From assembly GCA_965262485.1 (NCBI GenBank), contig OZ253540.1, positions 1,054,001 through 1,118,000 on the forward strand: DNA of 64,000 bases. The letters run 5' to 3'. The DNA is from Bin87 sp965262485 (GTDB lineage: Bacteria > Chloroflexota > Dehalococcoidia > Lucifugimonadales > UBA3495). Of the stretch, positions 24,996 to 34,590 are shown piece after piece; the first letter of the stretch is position 1; every line of letters starts with the position of its first letter. The translations under genes and the position numbers were made by a program. The notes beneath the pieces are model-generated. The model saw only the letters and a program-made list of their open reading frames with translations, searched no databases and was not told where the DNA came from.

Positions 24996-27441
24996 CCGTT
25001 GCCAACTCCTTGTCAGCCGGTTCGGATTGCCCGGTTTCGGCTGGCAATTCCCCTTTCCACTTGCAGTCCACGCATGAGACGCGCCCCTTGGCGGCGGCTA
25101 CCAACATGCCGCTGCATTGCGGGCATGGCGTTGGCAAGGGTTGAGTGTTCACCAGAAATTCGCAAGTGGGATAATTCGCGCATCCCCAAAACGGGCGTCG
25201 CGTTTTTCGGGAGCGGCGTTCCACCAAATCGCCACCGCACTTGGGGCAGGGCACACCGCTTTTTTTGATCAGGTTTCGACGGTTGTCGCAAGGGTTTTCT
25301 TCGGCGCCGAAACCGGTGCACGCCAGGAACCTGCCGTAACGTCCCGACTTAATGACCATCGGCCTTTCGCAACGCTCGCAAATCTCGTCGGTTTCTTCCT
25401 CGAACGGCCGGTCCGGGTTCTCGCCCAAGTCTTTGGTATTGCGGCATTCGGGGTAACCGGTACAGGCCAAAAAGCGTCCGAATCGACCGGTTTTGATTGC
25501 CATCGGCTGCTGGCATTTTTCGCAAACTTCATCGGTTTGATCGGCGATTGCGAATGTTGCTGCCGCCTTGTTGATGGCCTGACTGAAAGGATCATAGAAT
25601 TCCCGCAACACCGGCACCCAATCCCGATTGCCCTGGGCTACCTCGTCGAGGTCTGCTTCCATTCTAGCCGTGAAGTTCAGATCCATAACGTCTTCAAAAT
25701 GCTCGGTTAGCAAATCTGTGACGGTGAAGCCCATCCTGGTCGGAGTCAAACGGGTTTGCTCGCGTTCCACGTATTCGCGTTCAATGAGGGTAGCAATGGT
25801 AGGGGCATAGGTGCTGGGCCGCCCGATTCCCTTGTCCTCCATCGCCTTGATCAACGTAGCTTCAGTAAACCGGGGCGGCGGTTGCGTGAAGTGTTGGTTG
25901 GCAGCCAGGTTCTGGTTGATCAGCCCGTTACCGGCCGCCAGGTCGGGCAGTGCGTTCTCTTCCGAATCGACAACGTCGTCGCGCCCTTCCAGGTACACGG
26001 CTCTGAACCCGGCAAACCGAAGCACCGAACCGGTGGCCCGGAATCGGAATATTTCATCTGATTGGCCGAGGCAACGCGCATCGATGTCAACCGTGGTCGC
26101 CTCCAGTTGAGCGTCGGCCATTTGGCTGGCGATCATGCGCTCCCAAACCAGGGTGTACAGCCGCAATTGCTCTGCGCTCAGGTAGGGAGCGAGGCTCTGC
26201 GGGTCCCTTCGGATTGAGGTGGGCCGGATTGCTTCGTGGGCTTCCTGGGCGTTTTTGGAACGGGTCCGGTGAACCCGCGGCTTGTCCGGCACAAATTGTT
26301 TCCCGTAGCGATCGCTGATATACGCGCGAGCCTCCTGAATGGCGGTCTCGGCCACATTGGTGCTGTCGGTGCGCATATAGGTGATCAAACCCACCGAGCC
26401 ATCGGCGCCAACATTCAGGCCTTCGTACAGCTGTTGGGCTACGGCCATTGTGCGTTGGGCGGTGAAGCGGAGCTTTCTCCCCGCTTCCTGTTGCAACGTG
26501 CTGGTGATGAACGGTGGAGATGGGCGTTGCCGGCGGGGGCGTTTCTCTACGGAGTCCACCGAGTAGGCGGCGCCCTGCAACTGTGCTTCCAGGCTCCGCG
26601 CCGTGTCTTCATCGGGGATATTCAGGCGTCTCTTGGCGTCCTTACGGGAATGCAGAGTCGCGTTGAATACATCCGGTTGATCGGGCGCGTCGGTATCTTT
26701 GTGGAGTGAGGCTTCGAGAGTCCACGATTCCACGGGAACAAAGGCGCTGATCTCGCGTTCGCGATCCACAATCATGCGCAAAGTGCCGGACTGCACCCGT
26801 CCGGCCGACAAACCCCTTTGAATTCTCTGCCACAGCAGGGGACTGATCTCGTAACCTACCAAGCGGTCCAAAATTCGGCGGGCCTGTTGTGCATTGACCA
26901 GCTGCATGTCGATTTCACGGGGATGATCGAATGCATCTTCAACCGCCTGCTTGGTGATCTCGTGGAATACTACGCGTTTCGGTTGCGGATCCAGATCTGC
27001 CCAACCCGCCGCGTTCTGCAGGTGCCACGAGATTGCTTCGCCCTCGCGGTCCGGGTCGGTGGCCAGGTAAATCTCAGACGCCTTGGCCGCCGATTTTTTC
27101 AGGTCGGTCACCAGGGTTTGCTTGTCCCTAAGCGTAACGTATTTGGGCGTGAATTCGTTCTGAGTGTCAACACCCAGCGTTGACTTGGGCAGGTCGCGCA
27201 CATGACCCATTGAGGCGGCCACGACATATTGATTGCCGAGGATCTGGCCAACTGTCCTCGCCTTGGCCGGCGATTCCACGATTACTAAACGCTTGCCATC
27301 GGCCGATGGGATACTGCTTTTGCGCCTGGCGGAAGTGGCAGTTTTTTTGGACGCGCCACGCGCCGAGCCGGTTTTAGCCGCGCGGCTGCTCGATTGTCGC
27401 GGCTTGGCGGTGGTGTTTTTAGTTCCGGTTTTCGGCGGCAT
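24985..27441 (-). CDS. topA: DNA topoisomerase I (type IA)
   Basis: 818 aa. A Lys/Ser/Ala-rich N-terminal extension (about 45 residues) precedes the TOPRIM domain (LVIVESPAKARTVGQIL, LATDPDREGEAISWHL). The catalytic Tyr is in GLITYMRTDSTNVAE. Three C4 zinc motifs (CEKC...C, CERC...C, CPKC...C) and a fourth (CPQC...CVDC) end the protein. It relaxes negative supercoils. It stands in the dprA-topA-xerC order common in Gram-positive bacteria and Chloroflexota. Confidence 0.96.
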   Translation of the reverse strand: MPPKTGTKNTTAKPRQSSSRAAKTGSARGASKKTATSARRKSSIPSADGKRLVIVESPAKARTVGQILGNQYVVAASMGHVRDLPKSTLGVDTQNEFTPKYVTLRDKQTLVTDLKKSAAKASEIYLATDPDREGEAISWHLQNAAGWADLDPQPKRVVFHEITKQAVEDAFDHPREIDMQLVNAQQARRILDRLVGYEISPLLWQRIQRGLSAGRVQSGTLRMIVDREREISAFVPVESWTLEASLHKDTDAPDQPDVFNATLHSRKDAKRRLNIPDEDTARSLEAQLQGAAYSVDSVEKRPRRQRPSPPFITSTLQQEAGRKLRFTAQRTMAVAQQLYEGLNVGADGSVGLITYMRTDSTNVAETAIQEARAYISDRYGKQFVPDKPRVHRTRSKNAQEAHEAIRPTSIRRDPQSLAPYLSAEQLRLYTLVWERMIASQMADAQLEATTVDIDARCLGQSDEIFRFRATGSVLRFAGFRAVYLEGRDDVVDSEENALPDLAAGNGLINQNLAANQHFTQPPPRFTEATLIKAMEDKGIGRPSTYAPTIATLIEREYVEREQTRLTPTRMGFTVTDLLTEHFEDVMDLNFTARMEADLDEVAQGNRDWVPVLREFYDPFSQAINKAAATFAIADQTDEVCEKCQQPMAIKTGRFGRFLACTGYPECRNTKDLGENPDRPFEEETDEICERCERPMVIKSGRYGRFLACTGFGAEENPCDNRRNLIKKSGVPCPKCGGDLVERRSRKTRRPFWGCANYPTCEFLVNTQPLPTPCPQCSGMLVAAAKGRVSCVDCKWKGELPAETGQSEPADKELATVGD

Positions 27442-27461
27442 GGGTTGAGAAAGCCTCCGGT

Positions 27462-28667
27462 TCAGATGAGCAGTTTGTAGTGCATTCCGCTAACCGACTG
27501 AACCAGCCCCTTCAATTCCAGCATGGCGAGCATACTACTCACCTCCGCGACGGGGCGATTACAGAGGCCGACCAAGTCGTCAATGTGCGTAGGTTCGTCG
27601 GTGATATGTTCCAACAAGATGGATTCTTCGGGGTCGGCGGGTAGCGATTTCCTGGACTCTACCACATTAGATTGGGAAGTAAATTGCCGTTTGCCGCGTC
27701 CTTCGTGGCTCAATGCGGCATCGGCTTGATCCGGCTCCGCACTTTCGCTCAGGTCCAAGGCCATCTGCTGTGTAACTGCGCTGACGCCGATTTCAACTAA
27801 TATATCACTAACTTCGGTGACCAGTTTGGCGCCTTCTCGTATCAGTCGGTTGGTGAGCTTGCTGTTCTCCGAGTAAATGCTACCGGGTACGCAAAAGATT
27901 TCCCGGTTCTGTTCCAGGGCGTGGTACACCGTCCATCTGGTGCCGCTGGTGTTGCTGGCTTCGGTAACCAGGGTACCCAGCGTCATGCCGCTGATGATCC
28001 TGTTGCGCCTGGGGAAATTGGAGGCTTCAGGACGTACTCCCAAACCAAATTCACTGACGAGGGCGCCGCCCTCAGCTACTATACGCTCCGCCAACCCTCG
28101 GTTTTCCCTGGGATAGACAGTGTCCAACCCATTTCCCATCACTGCGACCGTTCTGCCCCCGGCATCAACTGTTGCTTGGTGGGCGCGGGCATCCACGCCG
28201 AATGCCAGGCCGCTGACGACGGTTACGCCGGCCGCAGCGAGGGCTGAACACAATTCGTCGGTGACTCGGAGACCGTAATCGGTGGGCCGACGGGTACCGA
28301 CCACCGCTACCGCGCATTCATCTCCTGGATGCAGCGTCCCTCGAACGTACAGTACCGCCGGAGCATCAAAGGTTTCCCGCAGTCTCGCCGGATATTCCTC
28401 ATGGTGCCAGGTGATAGCGCCGACACTGGCCAATTCCAGTTTTTCGAGTTCGCGCTCAGGTTCGATGGTTCCCCTGGCAGCCACGATATTCTGGGCGACT
28501 TCAGTGCCAACTCCGGCAGCCCGCAACTCGCGTGAGGAAGCCCGCCAGGCGGTCTTCATATCTCCGTCGAAATGGTCTTCCAATCGATGGAATCGGGCTG
28601 CGCCCAAGCGAGGTACCCGCGCTAAAGCTACCCAGTATTGCAAATCATGTGTGGCGGAACCAATCAC
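27462..28667 (-). CDS. dprA: DNA-processing protein DprA
   Basis: 401 aa. The Rossmann-like core has AVVGTRRPTDYG, TVVSGLAFGVDARAHQATVD, NGLDTVYPRENR and NFPRRNRIISGMT. A helical N-terminal domain (about 1-90) and a C-terminal winged-helix segment (about residues 340-401, HITDEPTHIDDLVGL) flank it. DprA loads RecA on incoming single strands in natural transformation, yet it is also found in non-competent bacteria. No com genes are in the window. Confidence 0.94.
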   Translation of the reverse strand: MIGSATHDLQYWVALARVPRLGAARFHRLEDHFDGDMKTAWRASSRELRAAGVGTEVAQNIVAARGTIEPERELEKLELASVGAITWHHEEYPARLRETFDAPAVLYVRGTLHPGDECAVAVVGTRRPTDYGLRVTDELCSALAAAGVTVVSGLAFGVDARAHQATVDAGGRTVAVMGNGLDTVYPRENRGLAERIVAEGGALVSEFGLGVRPEASNFPRRNRIISGMTLGTLVTEASNTSGTRWTVYHALEQNREIFCVPGSIYSENSKLTNRLIREGAKLVTEVSDILVEIGVSAVTQQMALDLSESAEPDQADAALSHEGRGKRQFTSQSNVVESRKSLPADPEESILLEHITDEPTHIDDLVGLCNRPVAEVSSMLAMLELKGLVQSVSGMHYKLLI

Positions 28668-28759
28668 GGCGCCGATTCTATCATAGGATCGAATTTGTTA
28701 ACAACGGGCACGAGTCACCAAAAAGGGCAATCGAGAGCAACCACCAACGCTGCGATTTC

Positions 28760-28788
28760 TTGCTGGACATCAATCGGTAGGCTAGTAT
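28760..28788 (+). promoter_or_regulatory. Candidate sigma70-type promoter for the GMC gene
   Basis: TTGCTG, a 17-base spacer, then TAGTAT lies 40 bases before the GMC start, in the gap shared with the divergent dprA gene. Each hexamer matches consensus at four of six bases. Visual call. Confidence 0.35.
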
Positions 28789-28827
28789 GGCAACAAACTG
28801 GACAGCACTAATTCTGGGGAGGTTCAA

Positions 28828-30372
28828 ATGCGATACGACTATGTCGTGGTGGGCGCCGGGTCCGCAGGGTCGACAATTGCTACGCGCCTTTCGGAGGATC
28901 CAGACAAAAGCGTTCTGCTTCTGGAAGCGGGACCGGACTATCCTGATTTTGATCACCTGCCCGACGATTTGAAGTTGGGCAACAACGTGTTTTTCTCGGC
29001 CTACGGTCCGCATAGCTGGGCGTACAGCGCCCGCGTTACCGCGCAACAAACCGACCTGGTGATCCCGCGCGGCAAAGCCACCGGCGGATCGTCGGCAATC
29101 AACGGGCAGGTGTTGTACCGTGGGATACCGGAGGACTACGACCGTTGGTCAGAATGGGGCAACGACGAATGGGGTTATACGAGCGTGTTGCCGTTTTTCC
29201 GGCGGATGGAGAATGATCACGACTTTCAGGATGACTGGCACGGCACCGAAGGACCGATTCCGGTGCGTCGATACCGTCCTGACGAATGGTTGCCGCACTC
29301 CACCGCATTTAAATCGGCATGCCTGGCCCTGGGCTTCAGGGACGACCCGGACCAAAACCATCCCGAATCCACCGGCGTGTCTCCCCGGGCGCGCAACACG
29401 CTGGACGGCGTTCGCATCAGCACCGCCCTGGCGTACCTGAACCTCGCTCGCCACCGCCTGAACCTTACGCTGCGGGCAAACGTTCAGGCGTGCCGCGTGG
29501 TCTTCGATGGCAAACGCGCTGTAGGTGTAGAGGTGGAAAGCGATGGAGAACGCTTCGTCGTGGAAGGCAACGAGATTATCGTAAGCAGTGGCGCGATAGC
29601 CTCGCCGCAGCTGTTGTTGCTGTCGGGAGTAGGGCCGGCAGACCATCTGCGAGAAGTAGGCATCCCGGTTACGCATGAGTTGGCGGGAGTGGGGCAGAAT
29701 TTGAGAGACCATCCATCTGCCTGCGTCCTGTTTCGGGCCGCCGGAGACCGTCCCGACGTGCAGGCGGCGGCCATCCAGGTGGGTTTGCGGTACACCGTCG
29801 AAGGATCCCACTTGCGGAACGACATGCAGATATCTCCGTTGCTGATGACCTCGGAACATCGACCGGCGCAGGTAGTAATTGACGATGACGAAAACTACAT
29901 TGGCATCAGCGCCGGCTTGCAACTTGCGCTGGGACACGGCGAACTCAGATTGAAGTCATCAGATCCTGCTGAATATCCATACCTGGACTACAACTACTAT
30001 CAGGAACCCTTTGATCTGGAGAGAATGCGGAAAGCTATTCGTACCTGCGTGGAGATTGGAACGCATGTTGCGTACCGCGATGTCCTGTTGGATCGGGTCA
30101 ATCCGTTGGATTCCGATCTGGTTGACGATGCCGCTTTGGATGACTGGCTGATGCGGAACTCGGGCACATCGCACCATGTTTCAGGCACGTGCAAGATGGG
30201 ACCGGCCAGCGACGGCATGGCGGTGGTCGACCAGCACGGAAAGGTTCACGGTCTGGAGAACATCCGCGTCGCCGATGCGTCGATCATGCCCGATTGCATC
30301 CGAGCAAACACCAACGCCACTACGATTATGATCGGAGAGAAAATCGCGGACTATGTGCGCAACGGCAGATAA
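28828..30372 (+). CDS. GMC-family FAD oxidoreductase
   Basis: 514 aa. The dinucleotide-binding motif DYVVVGAGSAGSTIATRLSED begins at residue 4, GMC signature 1 appears as GKATGGSSAINGQVLYRG, and signature 2 as SGAIASPQLLLLSGVGP. The active-site His lies in SGTSHHVSGTCKMG, and NATTIMIGEKIADYV closes the FAD domain. Relatives are choline dehydrogenases, alcohol dehydrogenases and oxidases; the substrate is not clear. GGAGG lies just before the start. No signal peptide is seen. Confidence 0.92.
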   Translation: MRYDYVVVGAGSAGSTIATRLSEDPDKSVLLLEAGPDYPDFDHLPDDLKLGNNVFFSAYGPHSWAYSARVTAQQTDLVIPRGKATGGSSAINGQVLYRGIPEDYDRWSEWGNDEWGYTSVLPFFRRMENDHDFQDDWHGTEGPIPVRRYRPDEWLPHSTAFKSACLALGFRDDPDQNHPESTGVSPRARNTLDGVRISTALAYLNLARHRLNLTLRANVQACRVVFDGKRAVGVEVESDGERFVVEGNEIIVSSGAIASPQLLLLSGVGPADHLREVGIPVTHELAGVGQNLRDHPSACVLFRAAGDRPDVQAAAIQVGLRYTVEGSHLRNDMQISPLLMTSEHRPAQVVIDDDENYIGISAGLQLALGHGELRLKSSDPAEYPYLDYNYYQEPFDLERMRKAIRTCVEIGTHVAYRDVLLDRVNPLDSDLVDDAALDDWLMRNSGTSHHVSGTCKMGPASDGMAVVDQHGKVHGLENIRVADASIMPDCIRANTNATTIMIGEKIADYVRNGR

Positions 30373-30456
30373 ACCACGCCGGTCTGGCGCTACCGTTGCC
30401 AGCCGGTCATGGATCAAAACGATCGGGCGTGTTACAGCCGGGCGAATCCTCGAAAA

Positions 30457-31374
30457 TCAGATGGTTTTTGGTACGGGGACGCCCGGAATATTAACGCTTA
30501 CCCGACACAACTCTTCGAAGGTGGTTATGTAAAGAGTGCGCCAATCGCCGCCGCCGAAACCCACGTTGGTGGCGCGTTTCCCTCCGCCCAGGGCGATGGT
30601 GCCGAGATGGCGGCCGTCAGGGCCCATGATCCAGACTCCGCCCGGCCCCGTCGAATACAGGTTGCCTTCCAAATCGCATTTCATCCCGTCGGGGACGCCG
30701 GGTCTTTCGTCGGCCAGGGCGCAAAACAGTCGGCCGTTTTCGATTCCCCCATCGGTTTTGACGTCCCACGCCTTGATCAACCCGATCCGTGAATCGTTGA
30801 TATAGAGGATGGATTCGCCAGGTGAGAAGCAAAGGCCATTTGGCCCAACGTAATCGTCTATCAGCAACGTGACCTCGCTGAGATCAGGGGAGACGCGATA
30901 TACGCCAGCGAAACCCAGCTGCATATCAGGGTAGGTGTCCCGATAAGGGTCGGTGAAGTAGATGGCGCCATCGGATTTGACCACCACATCATTCGGGCGG
31001 TTCAGTCGTTTCCCCTGGTAGGAGTCGGCGACCACGGTGACGCTGCCGTCAGCTTCCTGCCTGGTTACGCGCCGCGCCGCGTGTTCGCAAGCCAGCAATC
31101 GGCCTTGGGGATCGCGGGTCAACCCGTTGGCCTCGTTGGTATCGGACTGGAATACGGACAGTCCATCCGCATCGTTGAATCGCATCCGCCGATTGCCGCC
31201 AATGTCGCTGAACAGAAGGTAGCCGGATTCTTGCCACCACACTGGACCCTCGGCAGGCCACCAGGGCACGCCCAGGGCCGAACCGTCGCCTCCTAATCCG
31301 CTGGCCAACCATTCGACTTCCTGGTCCAAATCCAGAATGCGCTCAAGTCCGGGGGCCACTTGTTCAATGGGCAT
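30457..31374 (-). CDS. SMP-30/gluconolactonase/LRE-family propeller
   Basis: 305 aa from the ATG at 31374 (GGAGG about 8 bases upstream). The family metal-ligand motifs are present: PAEGPVWW (Glu), NRPNDVVV (Asn), VGPNGLCFSP (Asn) and GVPDGMKCDLEGNLY (Asp). It probably hydrolyses a sugar lactone or similar ester in the cytosol. It converges on the GMC oxidoreductase; an oxidase that makes a lactone and a lactonase that opens it is an appealing but unproven pairing. Confidence 0.9.
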   Translation of the reverse strand: MPIEQVAPGLERILDLDQEVEWLASGLGGDGSALGVPWWPAEGPVWWQESGYLLFSDIGGNRRMRFNDADGLSVFQSDTNEANGLTRDPQGRLLACEHAARRVTRQEADGSVTVVADSYQGKRLNRPNDVVVKSDGAIYFTDPYRDTYPDMQLGFAGVYRVSPDLSEVTLLIDDYVGPNGLCFSPGESILYINDSRIGLIKAWDVKTDGGIENGRLFCALADERPGVPDGMKCDLEGNLYSTGPGGVWIMGPDGRHLGTIALGGGKRATNVGFGGGDWRTLYITTFEELCRVSVNIPGVPVPKTI

Positions 31375-31494
31375 GGGTATTGCCTCCTGGGTGGGCTGGA
31401 AGATATTGCCCCGACGTCGCGAGCATAATAACACTCACTCCATGCGCCGGATGGGGAATCCCTGGTTGTTCGGTGTCAGTGGGCCTAAATGTGG

Positions 31495-32109
31495 TCAGGA
31501 GGGTGATTCAAGGGTGGCAACGCTGAATACCACCCGGAAGGGATTGCAATAAATGACCACGCTTTGGGCATTGGAAAGATCGAAATCACTCGGTATTACG
31601 TAGTTTTGAGGTCCAACATTGCCTTTCAATTTGGACAATTCCACGTACCCGGATTCGTCCAGGTCGGAGTGACTTTCCGGATTGGCGGCGTTCGCCAAAA
31701 GAACACGGAGATCGGGGCCGTTGGTAACTCTGAAGTCTTCGAAGCGGAGCACTCGTTCCCCGGTGGCAACAATCTCGAAAATGGTGGCCGTTCCCGACCC
31801 CTTGTGAAAAGAGTCTGCGTCGCGGAATTCGCCGGTGAGCTCGGCTTGTACCGCGTTTTGATCAGCCGACCCTCCGGTCATTTGTGTCATGGGTTCGTTC
31901 ATTTCGGAATCGGCGCTGCTGGCTGCCTCGGTCATGCGAGCTTCGACGTCAGCCATGTTCATATTGGCGGGAACCACTGCCCGGGTTGCGAAGGGGAATT
32001 CCTCGTTAACCTCGGTGGAGGAAAAGAGCGGACTACCCAGCCACCAGGCGAACCAGATTATCGGGATGAGAGCAAAGAGTCCAATTCCAATCAGTACATA
32101 ACGAATCAT
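31495..32109 (-). CDS. Membrane-anchored DM13-domain protein
   Basis: 204 aa from the ATG at 32109. An N-terminal span (YVLIGIGLFALIPIIWFAWW) anchors it, and an Asn/Met-rich stretch follows. The C-terminal DM13 domain (about residues 95-204) reads AELTGEFRDADSFHKGSGTATIF, LRFEDFRVTNGPDLRVLLA, YVELSKLKGNVGPQNYVIP and VVIYCNPFRVVFSVATL. DM13 domains are proposed redox or electron-transfer modules and keep the Cys near the end (YCNPF), as here. The rest is outside the membrane by inference. Confidence 0.85.
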   Translation of the reverse strand: MIRYVLIGIGLFALIPIIWFAWWLGSPLFSSTEVNEEFPFATRAVVPANMNMADVEARMTEAASSADSEMNEPMTQMTGGSADQNAVQAELTGEFRDADSFHKGSGTATIFEIVATGERVLRFEDFRVTNGPDLRVLLANAANPESHSDLDESGYVELSKLKGNVGPQNYVIPSDFDLSNAQSVVIYCNPFRVVFSVATLESPS

Positions 32110-32198
32110 GGTTGCACCCAGTGAAGGCGTGGTACGGAACGGTAGGTTGGCAAGGACCAACGACAATAACGGTTTGATGCCCGTGGCCGCTCTTCGGG

Positions 32199-33035
32199 TC
32201 AGTTACTGTTGCGAAGTCTCTGGAGCGCGTTGCGCACCGTTTCGGCATCCTCGGCGTCGGGCATCGCCAACAGATAAGCGTTGAAATCGGCTTCTGAGGC
32301 TTGATTATTGCCGGCCTTGAGGTGTACCACGGCCCGGTCGCGTTGTTCCTGCGGTCGATCCGGGGTAACCGCCATCAACGCCCCAATAGCGGTAATGCAG
32401 CGGTCGAAATCGTCGCTGTCCCAATAAACCGCTTTGAGGTTTCTCAGGATGCGGGCGAGTATGTCCCTGGGTGTAACCGGGTCCAGGTGGTGAGGTTCCA
32501 GGCGCATTTCTTCGCCGGCAGATTCCCGCAACAACGCTCCACATTCATCCTGATTGAGCAACAAGCCACCGTTGAATGTGTCGACGAAATAATTTGGTTC
32601 GTCCCGGTGGCGGATCAGGAAGTGGCCCGGCATACCAACGCCCAGGATCGGGACGCCGGCGCGTCGCCCGATTTCCATGCAGATTAGCGACAGCGTTACC
32701 GGAATACCCAATCGACGAACGAGGACTTGGTGCAGGTACGAGTTGAGGGGATCGTAGTAGTTATCATGGTTGCCGGCCAAACCGATGACTCCAAAAAGCA
32801 GGTCGGTTACCACGTTTAGTTGTTGAAGAGATGAGGAGTCCTGGGTGATGCGAGATTGAACAGCCTCGGCCATACGGTCGAGATTAGACAGGTTGGCCTC
32901 AATGTCGACGTCAGGATATTCGGTGGCGGCGATTAGCATGGCTCCGTATCCCAGGTCGAAATCGCCGCCAACCACGTCAGATTCCGGGGATTGAGTAATT
33001 CGTTGCAGTTCTAGCGTCGCGTCGGTAGCGAACAT
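32199..33035 (-). CDS. SirB1-family transglutaminase-like protein
   Basis: 278 aa from the ATG at 33035; a GTG two codons earlier is possible. The Transglut_core2 segment includes YDPLNSYLHQVLVRRLGIPVTLSLICMEIGRRAGVPI with the candidate catalytic Cys, then GMPGHFLIRH with the His. A C-terminal TPR-like part (about 195-275) has repeated Ala/Leu helices. Family members are often downstream of prfA/prmC and have no assigned chemistry. No regulator or substrate can be told. Confidence 0.85.
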   Translation of the reverse strand: MFATDATLELQRITQSPESDVVGGDFDLGYGAMLIAATEYPDVDIEANLSNLDRMAEAVQSRITQDSSSLQQLNVVTDLLFGVIGLAGNHDNYYDPLNSYLHQVLVRRLGIPVTLSLICMEIGRRAGVPILGVGMPGHFLIRHRDEPNYFVDTFNGGLLLNQDECGALLRESAGEEMRLEPHHLDPVTPRDILARILRNLKAVYWDSDDFDRCITAIGALMAVTPDRPQEQRDRAVVHLKAGNNQASEADFNAYLLAMPDAEDAETVRNALQRLRNSN

Positions 33036-33053
33036 GTACACCGTCCCTGGGGT

Positions 33054-33326
33054 TCAGGCGTTGGGGTTGGCGCTGCGGCCACGGCGGAATTCAGCGGCGC
33101 TGACGTTCTCAACCGCCGGGTTGCCCGGGTAGCTGGATTGCTCGCCGGATACCGTGGATTCGCGGTCTAAGATGTCTCGTACCTGGGGACAATCGGCCTG
33201 GCATTTTTCGCACCACACCAGGTCGCTCGACATCAGCCGCATATTGTCTTTTTTTACGGTTGTTGTGGCCAGCGCGTACGAACAACGGGCGCACCGACTG
33301 ACAATAGTTACTTCGTTGATGGGCAT
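33054..33326 (-). CDS. Small zinc-ribbon-like protein
   Basis: 90 aa. CARC (residues 12-15) and CEKC followed by a fifth Cys (about 39-46) form a two-pair zinc-binding motif. The C-terminal half is Ser/Asn/Pro-rich and probably disordered. It lies 18 bases upstream of the SirB1-like gene on the same strand. No family is recognised; the function is unknown. Confidence 0.7.
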   Translation of the reverse strand: MPINEVTIVSRCARCSYALATTTVKKDNMRLMSSDLVWCEKCQADCPQVRDILDRESTVSGEQSSYPGNPAVENVSAAEFRRGRSANPNA

Positions 33327-33370
33327 TATCTATTCCTGCGATCTAGTTGGAGGAAACGGTTTGCAGTTCG

Positions 33371-34129
33371 CTAACGGGCCGTGAACCCGCCATCCACGAC
33401 CAGCTCGGCCCCGGTGATGTATGAGGCGTCGTCGCTGGCCAAAAACAACACGGCGTTGGCCACCTCTTCCTGACGCCCTTCGCGACCCAATGGAACCTGA
33501 TCTTCCACCATCGCGCTGCGGCCGGTACGTACTTCTTCCGTAGAGACGTTGCCCATCATGGGAGGCATGAATCCCGGGTGCACTGAATTGACCCGAATGT
33601 TTTCATGGCCGTAGCGCACGGCCATTGCCTTGGTAAAAAGACGTACTGATCCTTTGGAAGCGTTATAAGCCGGGTGCCCGCTCAACATGCCGACCAAACC
33701 GGCGATAGACGATATGTTGACTATGGAACCACCGCCGTTTTGCTGCATTTGCTGTATGGCATGTTTGGCGCCCAGGAACACGCCGGTGGAGTTTATGTCC
33801 ATGATGCGGGTCCAGGCATCCAGGCTGTCGTCATCCGGCACTGCCCGGCTGCTGATTCCGGCGTTGTTCACCAGCACATCCAGGCGACCAAACCTCTGCA
33901 CCGCCTGGTCAACCACGTTTACCCAAGCCGGTTCGGCGGTAACGTCGGTGTGGACGTAGAGCGCTTGCCCGCCGGCCTCGTTGATTTCGGCTTCGACCCG
34001 TTGGCCGTCCTGGTCCCGGATGTCCGCGATTACAACCCTGGCCCCTTCCCGCCCGAACAGTTTAGCCTCAACCGCGCCCATACCGTGGGCGCCACCGCTG
34101 ACGATGGCCACTTTTCCTTCCAAACGCAT
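33371..34129 (-). CDS. Short-chain dehydrogenase/reductase
   Basis: 252 aa from the ATG at 34129, with GAGGTG upstream; the longer frame to 34300 adds unrelated residues. Classical SDR motifs are GGAHGMGAVEAKLFG (cofactor), NNAG, NISSIAG (Ser) and YNASK (Tyr-Lys). The C-terminus DDASYITGAELVVDGGFTAR is typical of 3-oxoacyl-ACP reductase-like and cyclohexanol/steroid dehydrogenases. The Gly-x-His in the cofactor loop and IADIRD at strand 2 favour NAD(H). The substrate is unknown. Confidence 0.93.
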   Translation of the reverse strand: MRLEGKVAIVSGGAHGMGAVEAKLFGREGARVVIADIRDQDGQRVEAEINEAGGQALYVHTDVTAEPAWVNVVDQAVQRFGRLDVLVNNAGISSRAVPDDDSLDAWTRIMDINSTGVFLGAKHAIQQMQQNGGGSIVNISSIAGLVGMLSGHPAYNASKGSVRLFTKAMAVRYGHENIRVNSVHPGFMPPMMGNVSTEEVRTGRSAMVEDQVPLGREGRQEEVANAVLFLASDDASYITGAELVVDGGFTAR

Positions 34130-34369
34130 CCAAGCACCTCTACCGGCCCACACATGACGCAGGGCGAATATGGCATTGATTGACAACACGCTGCAAATGC
34201 CTTTGCAGTCAAAGGGAATTTTACCATTATGCCGTGCCTTTGCCACGGAAAAACGCCAATCCGGAAAACAAGCCTGAACTCCATAACGCGGGCTGCGCAA
34301 GCCGGTTGAAATCGAATATCTGAAGAGGCGTAGTGTATCCTTTTGGTTGTTCTCGCAAAATCCCGGACC

Positions 34370-34566
34370 GGATCACCCCAGGGCCTTTCGGTTTTACAAG
34401 AAATCCCCTCTCCCTTGATGGGAGAGGGTTAGAGCCTGCCCCGTACTTGATACGGGGGTGAGGGTGAAGGTGTGAGATAGGGAACTATCCTGCGGCAGAC
34501 TATACCCCTCACCCCAGCCCTCTCCCACAAGGGGAGAGGGAGAATCCAAAGGCCCTGGGATCACCC
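34370..34566. repeat. MITE-like element with 9-bp target duplication (copy A)
   Basis: The element is 34379-34557 (179 bp), bounded by CAGGGCCTTT and AAAGGCCCTG. Perfect 9-bp direct repeats GGATCACCC lie at 34370-34378 and 34558-34566. The interior is foldback-rich, with the CTCTCCC/GGGAGAG and CCCCGTAC/GTACGGGG arms common in dispersed repeats of this window. There is no coding capacity. It fills most of the 460-base gap between the SDR and CopD-like genes; the rest of that gap (34130-34369) shows nothing. Confidence 0.85.
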
Positions 34567-34590
34567 CGGTTTGGCCGACCGAATAGTGAT

